DNA of 21,619 bases from Hofstenia miamia (lineage: Eukaryota > Xenacoelomorpha > Acoela), in assembly GCA_004352715.1 (NCBI GenBank), contig SCFE01000017.1:219152-240770 (forward strand), in the 5' to 3' direction. Each line of letters begins with the position of its first letter. Within the stretch, counting starts at the first letter, position 1. Under the pieces are notes generated by a model. That model made no database searches. It was given only the letters and a program-made list of their open reading frames with translations, and was not told the origin of the DNA. Made by a program: the position numbers and the translations under genes. Positions 1-7,631 of this stretch are shown one piece after another.

Positions 1-223
1 GAACTTTATCACTCAGAGTTGTTGTGTAATGTGCGCTTTTACAATTTACGCACAATTGCTAAAGAAATTGCTGTTTTCTACCTCTTGCATACTATATCTT
101 TGATAAATTTTAACACATGTTGAAATATACGTCTATACAAATGTTGGCTTTTACATCTATGAATTATTTTCCTTAATGCAGAGTGTTGCAGGTATAAACA
201 TTGTTACAACAAACATGGCTTAA
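1..223 (+). repeat. Repeat A, copy 1 (tandem)
   Basis: First of two head-to-tail copies of an about 230-bp AT-rich repeat. It begins with GAACTTTATCACTCAGAGTT and ends near AACATTGTTACAACAAACAT. Copy 2 follows directly at 224, and a third, inverted copy lies at 15516-15769. No reading frame of note is present and the family is not recognised. It may be a short satellite-like or MITE-derived host repeat. The left boundary is the window edge, so more copies could lie outside. Confidence 0.85.
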
Positions 224-465
224 GAACTTTATCACTCAGAGTTGTTGTGTAATGTGCGCTTTTACAATTTATACACAATTTCCAAAGAAATTGTTGTTTT
301 CCACCTCTTGCATATTTGTTTTGATCAATATTAACACACTTGGAAACACGCTCTAATGCAAATAACACACCATTTTTCGTTTGAAATATTTGGGTTTTGG
401 ATCTATGAATTGTTTTCCTTAAAACATGGCTTTGCATGTTTAAACATTGTTACAACAAACACACC
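224..465 (+). repeat. Repeat A, copy 2 (tandem)
   Basis: It starts with the same 26 or so bases as copy 1 and ends in the same ACATTGTTACAACAAACA motif. An extra stretch of about 40 bases near 345-385 is absent from copy 1. Divergence is moderate, so this is not a very recent duplication. Confidence 0.85.
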
Positions 466-597
466 CTAAGTGAAATTTGTCATAAAAAATATCAGTTTGC
501 CTAAATCCTAAAAATCAAAAAAATTCTCACTTTGGTCTAAGCAAATTGTCTAAAAAATTAATTTGTCATTTTAATTTTGTCAAAAATATTTTGTCGC

Positions 598-697
598 TAG
601 ATGGCGTCCAATCAAATCACTTCACTTCCACATGGCAAATAGTCGTGGGGTGTTACGAGAACTTCAGGGTGTCCCATTGGGACGTCCTAGCGCTCTA
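598..697 (-). repeat. Solo end of a DNA transposon, related to the element end at 12878
   Basis: Read on the plus strand, this stretch runs AGATGGCGTCCAAT ... GGTGTCCCATTGGGAC ... CTCTATA. It is the inverse of 12878-12955 (TATAGACGGGGAGACCCCGT, CCAATGGGACACCC, ... ATTGGACGCCATCT). The terminal TATAGA and the blocks on both sides match, while about 16 bases near 655-670 are extra here. It is therefore an end of the same or a closely related transposon family, in opposite orientation. No partner end or transposase is visible next to it. Confidence 0.7.
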
Positions 698-1268
698 TAT
701 TACTACTTACATCAGCTTACAATGTAGTGAATAATCTGATAGCAAGTTTGGGCGTGATGATTTCCCATGTCAACTACAAAAATAAATGGTGATACCTCTG
801 TGTAAATTTGCTAGATGCAGTGAAGCTCTGCACAACACCTAATTCTGCACAAAAACAGCTTATATACAATACGTTTTGTTTCATATATGTGTAATGCTTA
901 AGCATGGCAAATATTTCTTCCATTTTGTATTTTGGATATTGGTGAAAACAAACTTGCTTTTGTCACATATATCAGACATTTCAATTCTTTATTGATTTAT
1001 CAAGGGTATATTTCATATGCTTCTTAAGTTTAGCAGATATTTTCTATATTGTATATTTCATATGCTTATTAATTTTAGTGGATATTTTCTATATTGTTTG
1101 TGAAAATGTGAATCTATTTCATGCGTCTATATTGTTTAAGTTTAGCAAAATATTTCTCCATGTGAAATTCATAACGTGCAAATACACATTGCGTTTGTTT
1201 CCTTCAGCATTCCCTCAACAACAATGATGATAAACTAACACAATAGACAAATTTAATAGTGCGATATA
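698..1268. other. Intergenic AT-rich stretch, nothing recognised apart from a 45-bp tandem repeat
   Basis: No frame longer than about 60 codons, no RNA gene and no protein similarity was recognised. It contains the 45-bp direct repeat listed at 1006-1095 and ends at the TA target of the Tc1 element. Confidence 0.5.
1006..1095 (+). repeat. Two-copy 45-bp tandem repeat
   Basis: Both units (1006-1050 and 1051-1095) start GTATATTTCATATGCTT and end GATATTTTCTATATT, with a few substitutions in the middle. It is a small local duplication without obvious function. Confidence 0.85.
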
Positions 1269-1299
1269 CAGTGCAAGACATAACTTTGGAGACACCTTG
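1269..1299 (+). repeat. Outer terminal repeat, left end of the Tc1 element
   Basis: CAGTGCAAGACATAA is followed by CTTTGGAGACACC. It is inverted relative to 2860-2883, and its GGAGACA part recurs at 1478-1493. Confidence 0.85.
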
Positions 1300-1477
1300 A
1301 GCTTGTATAAAAAATATTAAATTCACATGTATTATTTCACGCCAGCATTAGTTTTTTGAGATTTTTTATTAGAAGGTACTCCTATATGCAGTAGACTGCA
1401 CTATTTGTAGATTATGGAATGTGGTCTACTTTATTCAGTGGAAATTTATAGAAAATTAGTGTTTCTGTGGGTGTGGC

Positions 1478-1493
1478 AAAAATATGGAGACAT
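1478..1493 (+). repeat. Inner direct repeat, left arm of the Tc1 element
   Basis: AAAATATGGAGACATT lies 198 bp inward from the GGAGAC of the outer repeat. It is inverted relative to the motif at 2661-2676. Confidence 0.7.
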
Positions 1494-1626
1494 TTTAAAA
1501 ATATATACCAAAATACTATAGAAACACAAAATCATTAATAATAACTTCACACAAAAGTCTTTTTTAAAGTTTTGAGTTAGTTCAAAATAGGTTTGTATAA
1601 CCTTGCACCCTGATGATGGCCTGGAG

Positions 1627-2520
1627 TCATGCTGGGAATCTCTCATAAAATTTTTTAATGAAGGAGTTGGGAAGCTTGTAAAATTCTTTTTCTGTGAACT
1701 TCCATAGTTCTTCAATATTCTTTGGTCGCCTGTTAGCAACTTCTTTTTTTAATGCAGCCCAAACATCTTTGATTATATTGAGGTCTGGGCTTTGTGATGG
1801 CCAGAATGACAATGCCAGATTCCTCAAAAAATCACTTAGTTTCTCGTGAAGTATGGCAGGACGCTCCATCTTCATGCAAAATTTCATTGTTACTGATAAG
1901 GGGAGTCAGTTCCTTGTGCAAAATGGCAATACATCCCCTACTATAAAGATTTCCTTTGCATTTCACCAACTTTCGTCGGCCGTCCCTCCAGATTGCACCC
2001 CACCATAATGGAGCCTCCTCCAACTTGATTGTTTTGTTGGGGTAGCAAGCCTTGGTACGCTGTTCTGTTCCCCTGGGGCAATGCACAAACTCTCTCCGTC
2101 TATGGTGAAGGTCCAACTTGCACTCATCACTAAAAATAATCCTGCTGTACTTCTCTGGAGAATGTATTTCCATCATTTCAATCTTAGTAGTCATTGTTTG
2201 TTGGTTAAAAATGGTTTATGCACTGCTACACGTCCTTGGTGGTTATAGTGGCAAAGAATTCTTTAGACTGTTCTCATCATCACTGTCTCGCCAGCCATCC
2301 ACTCACTCCTGAGCTCACTGGCCGTCATCTTTGGGTTGGATCTTGAATTTTTAGTAGATTTCGGAGGCCTATCTGGTCTTTTCTTCTTTTGGTGCTCCCA
2401 GTTTGTACAAATCTTTGAACAATTTTGTCCGCAGCACTTTTCGACAAGTTGACCATTCTGGATATCTGTGCCAAAGAATTCCCATCAAGGTGTTCGGTGA
2501 TAATGTTGCCAGACGGAATC
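1627..2520 (-). pseudogene. Tc1-family transposase, frameshifted and catalytically broken
   Basis: Reading from 2520 down: a helix-turn-helix region (GNSLAQISRMVNLSKSAADK, near 2410-2490) leads into TGSTKRRKD; a frameshift later comes a GRP-hook-like RPDRPPKST; then GRVAVHKPFL; then the catalytic core in the 1832-2194 frame, with first Asp in IIFSDECK and second Asp in LHEDGASCH. A further frameshift near 1832-1840 leads to WPSQSPDLNIIKDVW, ending in a normal C-terminus at 1627. In Tc1 the last motif reads PDLNPIENVW; here the catalytic Glu is Lys (codon AAA at 1768-1770, one transition from GAA). At least three frame changes plus the lost Glu show a dead gene. The family would cut and paste the flanking inverted repeats. 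Confidence 0.9.
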
Positions 2521-2660
2521 AGGCGTGTCTCTTGACATAATGCACAACTTTTATTTTAGAACAACTGTATAAAATGACTCAAATGCATTAAGAAATACAT
2601 GTAAGTCCACTATTTATCTCTATTCACTTACTCAAGTAAGGCTCTTATGGGTTCAAATGC

Positions 2661-2676
2661 TGTCTCCATATTTATA
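2661..2676 (-). repeat. Inner direct repeat, right arm of the Tc1 element
   Basis: Reverse complement reads AAATATGGAGACA, matching the inner left motif. It lies about 197 bp inward from the outer right repeat. Confidence 0.7.
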
Positions 2677-2859
2677 TCAGACCCTTTCAGCCCCTACTCA
2701 AGCACATATGTCTAAAAACCACTACCACTAAGTCAATAATTAATAATTACAGCTAGCATACCATTAGTGTTACATCAAAGCCAAGTGTGATGGCGGTTAA
2801 ATTGAGTTGAAACATGCTGATACCACTCTGTTGATCTTTGAGTTTATACCACTGAGGTT

Positions 2860-2883
2860 TTTCCATATTTATGTCTTGCACTG
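2860..2883 (-). repeat. Outer terminal repeat, right end of the Tc1 element
   Basis: Reverse complement reads CAGTGCAAGACATAA followed by ATATGG. Its first 15 bases are identical to the left end, and TA follows at 2884-2885. Confidence 0.85.
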
Positions 2884-2934
2884 TATATGGTCATTATAAG
2901 CAAAGTGTAGAATAAATTACATTTTTGTATTGTC

Positions 2935-3107
2935 TTAAGCACAAATGTGGGTTTTACCACATACATTTATTAAACATTAGAAATTGCGAGTTTTGCATAA
3001 ACTAGTTTTTGGTTTTTTATGAAAAATTAATTTGTTTCATTACCAAAATAAGGCATTACGCTTTTAACGAGTATTATTATCTCTCTGATTCAAACATTTG
3101 TTATTAA
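2935..3107 (+). repeat. Repeat B, copy 1
   Basis: About 170 bp matching 15795-15960 in inverted orientation along its whole length. Shared blocks include ATGTGGGTTTTACCACATAC, AGAAATTGCGAGTTTT, GCATAAACTAGTTTTTGGTT and ATCTCTCTGATTCAAACATT. Divergence is low (scattered substitutions and 1-2 base indels). The family is not recognised. Confidence 0.88.
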
Positions 3108-3132
3108 ATTTTACCAAATAAAAGAAGTAAAA

Positions 3133-3135
<3 letters not shown>

Positions 3136-3165
<30 letters not shown>
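3136..3165. repeat. (TA)n microsatellite
   Basis: About 15 TA units are followed at 3167 by a single N, so the true length is uncertain. Confidence 0.95.
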
Positions 3166-3166
<1 letters not shown>

Positions 3167-3229
3167 NAAAAGATCTTTAATTCCTTAGGTTAAACAAGGT
3201 TGGAAAAAATTTCGGTTAAACAAAGTATG

Positions 3230-3246
3230 GGGTAACTTTGTTACCC
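3230..3246. repeat. Hairpin in the left end of the piggyBac-like element
   Basis: GGGTAAC-TTT-GTTACCC is a perfect 7-bp inverted repeat with a 3-base loop. The right end has a weaker counterpart (GGGGTAAAAAAATTCCCC, 4650-4667). Confidence 0.8.
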
Positions 3247-3395
3247 TAATTTAATAGAGCTTAAAACTGTATAAATAGAGTCTTACATATGAAAATAAGT
3301 AAATTCCTTCTTTAGATTTTAGGCAATAATAATTTTAGACGCTTTGCATAAAAACAAAAGAACTACATTTATTTTTATCATTTATTCACATTGAT

Positions 3396-3899
3396 CTAGA
3401 AAGTCGCTTCATTCATACAAATCTTTTCTTCATCATGGTAACACAAAAACTGGTGAACCTCGTTTGCTAGACTGCAATCATGTAACTTATGAACTCCAGC
3501 TACGCTATACAATCAAATAAATGCTACAATCTCAGGTCTATCTCCTTGCTTCCAAGGAATTGAATGCATTTGTAAATGAATCAGTCCCATTTAATTTTGA
3601 CGAGCTTGCAAGTTTGTATAATGAAGCCAGTCCTTTAAGATTTCATCCATAAATATATTTATAGAATATGCTGGTTTCACAATATGTACAAGATTTGGTG
3701 CACCAAAATTAGGATGAATAATGTTTCGAGATGGCTCGCTCCCCACTGTGTTATTTCATTTATTGGAAATTGAAGCCCAAAATCTGCTTAATGACCCAAA
3801 TGGCATTTCATCTTCCTAATAGCTAGTAGAACTTTGAAGATTCAAAATTTCTTCTTCTAAGTCACCAACAATGCTTTCTGCAAAATTGAGAAATCTCAT
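3396..3899 (-). pseudogene. piggyBac-like transposase, N-terminal fragment with four in-frame stops
   Basis: One uninterrupted frame of 168 codons, with no frameshift but internal stops TAG, TGA, TAA and TGA. Recognisable parts in order: an acidic start (ESIVGDLEEEIL), PFGSLSRFWASISN, then SINIFMDEILKDWLHYTNLQ, which fits the piggyBac pattern of phe-x-Asp-Glu-Ile-Leu ... Thr-Asn-x-x-Ala, then RPEIVAFI and LYSVAGVHKLHDCSL, which fit the piggyBac 'EI-x-AFIGLLYLAG-x-x-K' segment. The frame closes at 3396, only about 176 bp before the element's left end, so the Asp-rich catalytic domain is missing. Assignment rests on motif resemblance by eye plus the TTAA-flanked termini; another transposase family is possible. 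Confidence 0.55.
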
Positions 3900-3946
3900 C
3901 TATATTTAAGGTTTCATTGTGATTTTCAATTTTATCTAGCTTCTGA

Positions 3947-4208
3947 NTTGCAAAGATATTTAAACTTTACAGGAAAATGTCGAAAATTTGCAATCATTCT
4001 TTAATAATAATTTGCTAAAACTAAATATTGAAAAAACTATATTTATGGTTAATATAGAATAGAATAAATGAATCAACATTAGAAAGTATTAAGATATGTA
4101 ACAACGTCATTTAGGAATCACCAAAATGAAATATTTGGGAGTATTAATTTATAATCAATTGAATTTTGAAGACGAGGTAAACAATATCAAAGAAAATGGA
4201 GTATGGTN
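3947..4208. other. N-bounded 260-bp block identical to 5124-5383 (probable assembly artefact)
   Basis: Bases 3948-4207 lie exactly between single Ns at 3947 and 4208, and I find no difference from 5124-5383. The copy at 5124 continues a LINE reverse-transcriptase frame on both sides, whereas here the block has no relation to its flanks. A misplaced contig or wrong gap fill is the simplest reading. Confidence 0.8.
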
Positions 4209-4680
4209 CTCATATATATTAAATTCATATTCCTGGAGTTTTAAAATTGAAATTAATTCTTTTCACAGATTGTCTTCTTCACGTAGCAACTAAAATATGC
4301 AAAAATTGTAGCATACAATAACTAAAAAGAGTTAGAATTTTACAATATAGGATTTTTTTGTACAAGCTAAATGAAAATTAATAAAATGTTCATGAAATCA
4401 TACCATTAGGGGTTTTCAAGCATGGCATTACTATAACAAACTAGCAATCATCCTAAGGCAAAAGTTTTAAGCTGATTTATTTATTACCCCAATCTTAGCC
4501 TACTGATGTTTTTGTTGAATCTAAATAAGAAAAGTTAGGATGGCTCCCATATTGTGAAGAAAAAAACTAACGAAAAAGTCTGGAAGAGTCACAAAATATC
4601 ATGTTCTTCCTATTTGATTTGAGCTCAAAATCCTATTCTAGTTGTTGTTGGGGTAAAAAAATTCCCCAAACTTAGTTTAA

Positions 4681-5080
4681 TAGTTAAACCAGGTTAAATG
4701 TTTGATTAATATTTGGAAAATAATGGTGCAATTTTAAAATCTATTTCGATTTGAAATGTAGTACATCAGATATAAAGTGCTTCCTATTACTGATATGGTA
4801 GATATTGATTTCAAAATACTTGAGTGGCAAAAAATAACAAACCATATGCCTATATTCTTATATTTTTATACATGGGATGGGAGATTAAAGCAGATTCCAA
4901 CACATTATTTCGGAAATTCAAATGTTTGGAAAATAGGATCTCAAATCCTTGTTCTCTTTCCATTAAATGATTAAATTTCCTCAAAAAGAAAAAAAATATT
5001 TTTTCAACAAAAACACGTGCAAAAATTTTCTTGCCCCTCCTTTAAGAAGTTTCACGCGGCGTCCTTGGATATGAATCAGC
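4681..5080. other. Unassigned stretch
   Basis: It contains a 65-codon plus-strand frame (4777-4974) with no recognisable motif, which I do not call as a gene. No repeat or RNA gene was seen. Confidence 0.4.
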
Positions 5081-5532
5081 ACATTCATAATAATCATGTA
5101 CAATGTGCAGATACTCTCATTTATTGCAAAGATATTTAAACTTTACAGGAAAATGTCGAAAATTTGCAATCATTCTTTAATAATAATTTGCTAAAACTAA
5201 ATATTGAAAAAACTATATTTATGGTTAATATAGAATAGAATAAATGAATCAACATTAGAAAGTATTAAGATATGTAACAACGTCATTTAGGAATCACCAA
5301 AATGAAATATTTGGGAGTATTAATTTATAATCAATTGAATTTTGAAGACGAGGTAAACAATATCAAAGAAAATGGAGTATGGTATAAGATCAATTCAAAA
5401 AATTGGAAAGTTTTTACCAATAGAATGAAGGGTAATGCGCTTTCGGCACTTTGTTCTATCCCAATTCTTGTACTCATCTTGTTTATTAAGGAACTCAAAG
5501 AAAAAAACAAAAAGTATTTAAATGCGGAATAA
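5081..5532 (+). pseudogene. LINE reverse transcriptase, decayed C-terminal part
   Basis: Remnant of the region just after the RT active site. HVQCADTLIYCKD near 5095-5135 stands where YADDT is expected, so one catalytic Asp is lost. Then comes FFNNNLLKLNIEKTIFMVN with a stop, and after a frame break MKYLGVLIYNQLNFEDEVN (from 5302), the conserved KYLGV segment of CR1/jockey-like RTs, followed by about 50 more codons to a stop at 5532. Several stops and shifts make it non-functional. A 260-bp part is repeated at 3948-4207. Confidence 0.75.
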
Positions 5533-5700
5533 ACATAATTAGAAACAAAAATAAAAAGAAATAATGTGTAAATACCAATCTAAGATCTATAGCGGCTTTT
5601 TAAAATATTAGATGTTTATCGATATTTAGGAAAAGAAAATCGAATATTTCTAATCACTTAAATCAAAGAACAATTACATTTGGTGCAAATAAGTATAATA

Positions 5701-6251
5701 CAGGGTGACCAGTAGGTGGAACTTCTAATAATGCTTTTTCAATAAGAAATTCCAAACTAAGAATTGCTAATTGCTAATTTATAGATTAAGATAAAAGCGA
5801 CAGATTACTGAACTCTAATGACCATATTACGCGGATAGTTTCATAAATTAGTGTTGTTTTTATTTCACCACATACGTATAACTCTCAATTAAGTCATTTT
5901 CAGAGAGGTGTGAGAGGTGTTATTTAAACTGGAACATCCAACATGGGGTCATGGCAAATGTACAGAAATGTTGCCATTTTTCGGAAAAATTTCTAAGCAA
6001 AAAGATGAAAAAGTTGTGGTAAGATTTAAAGATGAGCCGGAATCTGCAGAGAAGCGTAAGGTGAGCACATATTTAGTTACAAAAGTCGATTCACTCACTA
6101 AACAAAACGTTTTTGACTTAGCACATGGTAGTCATTTTGAACATTTGTGACATTAAAATCACAATAAAGAAGTAAATAAATTGTTTATTTTTTTGATAAA
6201 TAAATATTTAAATTTTCAACCGAAATTCCACCTTTTTTACTGGGCACCCTG
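5701..6251. mobile_element. 551-bp TA-flanked inverted-repeat element
   Basis: The left end CAGGGTGACCAGTAGGTGGA and the right end, read inverted as CAGGGTGCCCAGTA, A-run, GGTGGAATTTC, pair over about 25 bases with a 5-base gap. Both ends are flanked by TA (5699-5700 and 6252-6253). CAGGGTG ends and TA duplication fit a Tc1/mariner-superfamily element; the mariner at 20673 has similar termini (CAGGGTGTCCCA). No transposase is encoded, so it is non-autonomous. It carries the exon-like frame listed separately. Confidence 0.75.
5917..6150 (+). CDS. Exon-like 77-codon frame inside the 551-bp element, function unknown
   Basis: The frame opens with no ATG: an in-frame TGA sits at 5911-5913, and AG dinucleotides at 5913-5916 after TCATTTTCAG could be 3' splice sites. 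It therefore looks more like a terminal exon than a complete gene. The product is rich in charged residues: KLEHPTWGHGKCTEMLPFFG, then KVVVRFKDEPESAEKRKVST, then YLVTKVD. The alternation suggests a small beta-rich domain, but I do not recognise the family. After the TGA comes CACAATAAAGAAG, a possible poly(A) signal at about 6162. It may be a captured host exon or the last exon of a degenerate element gene. No signal peptide or membrane segment is seen. Confidence 0.4.
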   Translation: MLFKLEHPTWGHGKCTEMLPFFGKISKQKDEKVVVRFKDEPESAEKRKVSTYLVTKVDSLTKQNVFDLAHGSHFEHL

Positions 6252-6253
6252 TA

Positions 6254-6609
6254 AAAACGTAATGAAGAATGGATTTCTAAATTATTCAATATCTCAAATG
6301 AATAAATTGGACTGCAGTACAAGAAAGGAAAAAATTATACAATATTTAAGAAGTTGAAAAACATGAATGTTAATAATGAAAAAATTATCAATTATCTGAC
6401 TAATTATAGAATAAGATGTAAAATTCAAGAACAATAATTGAAAAATATTTATTAATTTATAGGTAGTTTATAAATGTAACCAAGAAACCAACATTTACCG
6501 TGATAACTAAGCTCATATAAAGAAAGTTGCATTATTTGTGTTCTTAATAAGTTTATAAGCTTAATACATGTATATGTATATGAGAATTTATATATATGGT
6601 GTTTTGTTG
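6254..6609. other. Unassigned AT-rich stretch
   Basis: It resumes after the 551-bp element. It may continue the decayed plus-strand LINE tail upstream of the insertion, but no diagnostic motif is readable. No RNA gene was seen. Confidence 0.3.
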
Positions 6610-7130
6610 TTAGTGCACCATTTTTGAGACATTTTTGCAAAACTCAAATTCGGTGTTTGATAGCACACGATGCTTATTTAGTTGCTTAATTTTTTGATTA
6701 TGTAATAATCTTTGGAATATTTTGTTTATAGAAGAAGTAATTGAGATTGTTTGATAGTTAGTGGAAATTGATGGATCATTTTTCTTAAAAAGAGGAGTAA
6801 TTTGAGCATGTTTTAGATTATCCAGGGAAGTAATTACACTCTATGCATTCATTAAAGATAACATTCAAAAAATTTGCAATGCTGTCTGAGTAATTTTAAG
6901 AACTAATGAAGGAGCGTTTGAGGGACAACTTGATTTGTTGATATTAAGCTTAAAAATTGATTAAATAATTTCATAACAAGTTGAGAAGCGAAAAGAAAAT
7001 TCATTTTCGTACTTAGTTAGGAGGCAATTGTATTTCCATAGGTTAACAAAAGTTTTTTTAACTCATAAATACTAAATTTTCAGTACGATTGTGTCCATTC
7101 TGATCTTTTGTCACATCAATTGAGTTTGGT
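6610..7130 (-). pseudogene. LINE fragment 1: start of the reverse transcriptase domain
   Basis: Minus-strand translation with a few stops gives SIFKLNINKSSCPSNAPSLV, then HAQITPLFKKNDPSISTNYQ followed by TISITSSINKIFQRLL, then LSNTEFEF. This is the conserved 'AxIxPLFKKxD...NYRPISLLSxxSKIFE...QFGF' entry of a CR1/jockey-like RT, with NYRPIS mutated to NYQTIS and QFGF to EFEF. It stops before the catalytic motifs. Confidence 0.75.
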
Positions 7131-7389
7131 TTAGATCGCCTATAAATTATGATTTCATGTACTAGATTCCATTTTTACTTTTCATTTTTGCTGATGTTCG
7201 GCAAAGTTCTTGTTGATTCGAGGATTCATTAAATGTTTATATGCCTTCTTCTTTTTGCGAATCACTGCTTTGCAATTGTCTGTTATTCATTGTGACTCAT
7301 AATAAAAAGCATGGAAGAATTGAGTTATCGCGCAAGGTGGTAACTGGCTAACTACCAGTGCCATTCTTTTTATTCCCAAATCTATTTTT
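7131..7389. other. Probable LINE-derived filler, no diagnostic motif
   Basis: It lies between two minus-strand LINE fragments. A lysine/arginine-rich segment is readable in minus frames near 7240-7260, but no domain can be assigned. Confidence 0.3.
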
Positions 7390-7600
7390 CCAAGTACTAA
7401 ATTTGTGTGAGTTGAACTTCAGCTCTGAGTCAATTGTCACTCCAAATATTTGAAAGTGTCTGCAATAGAAACATTAACATTATTTATATTCAAAGCCACT
7501 GCAGGACCATCATGACAACTTTTATTGCACTGGAAAATAAAAAATTCTGATATAGTTCCATTAATATTCAACTTATGCATACAAAAATATTTTGACAATT
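7390..7600 (-). pseudogene. LINE fragment 2: RT segment after the active site
   Basis: The minus strand gives LNINGTISEFFIFQCNKSCH, then VALNINNVNVSIADTFKYL and, after a one-base shift, VTIDSELKFNSH. That is the 'LxLNxxKTxxMxF ... FKYLGVxIDxxLxFxxH' region that follows YADD in CR1/jockey-like RTs. The fragment is short and frameshifted. Confidence 0.7.
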
Positions 7601-7631
7601 TGTCACATTACAGTTCAATTCTATATAAATT

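Larger units (their letters stand above)
1269..2883 (-). mobile_element. Tc1-like DNA transposon, full length but inactive (1615 bp)
   Basis: Ends are CAGTGCAAGACATAA on the left and its reverse complement (TTATGTCTTGCACTG) on the right, each flanked by TA, the standard Tc1/mariner target duplication. The 1.6-kb length is normal for Tc1. A second motif (AATATGGAGACA) occurs about 198 bp inside each end, giving four candidate transposase-binding sites as in IR/DR-type Tc1 elements. The transposase on the minus strand is broken by several frameshifts, so the copy cannot mobilise itself. The termini are well preserved. Confidence 0.92.
3220..4676 (-). mobile_element. piggyBac-like element, non-autonomous, TTAA-flanked
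   Basis: The left terminus (3220-3246) and the reverse complement of the right terminus (4650-4676) align without gaps at 21 of 27 positions by eye. Shared parts are AC-AAGT-TGGGG and TTACCC. Each is directly preceded by TTAA (3216-3219 and 4677-4680), the target site that piggyBac transposases duplicate. The interior carries a decayed piggyBac-like transposase N-terminal frame on the minus strand and lacks the catalytic part. A 260-bp block between single Ns (3948-4207) inside it is an exact copy of 5124-5383, probably wrongly placed, so the true element may be about 260 bp shorter. Confidence 0.62.

Noticed and set aside
204-734. Small frames in repeat A and the solo transposon end
   Set aside because: They overlap repeats, are not conserved between repeat copies and lack protein-like features.
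4777-4974. 65-codon plus-strand frame
   Set aside because: No motif, no supporting splice or poly(A) context, and a chance frame of this size is expected.
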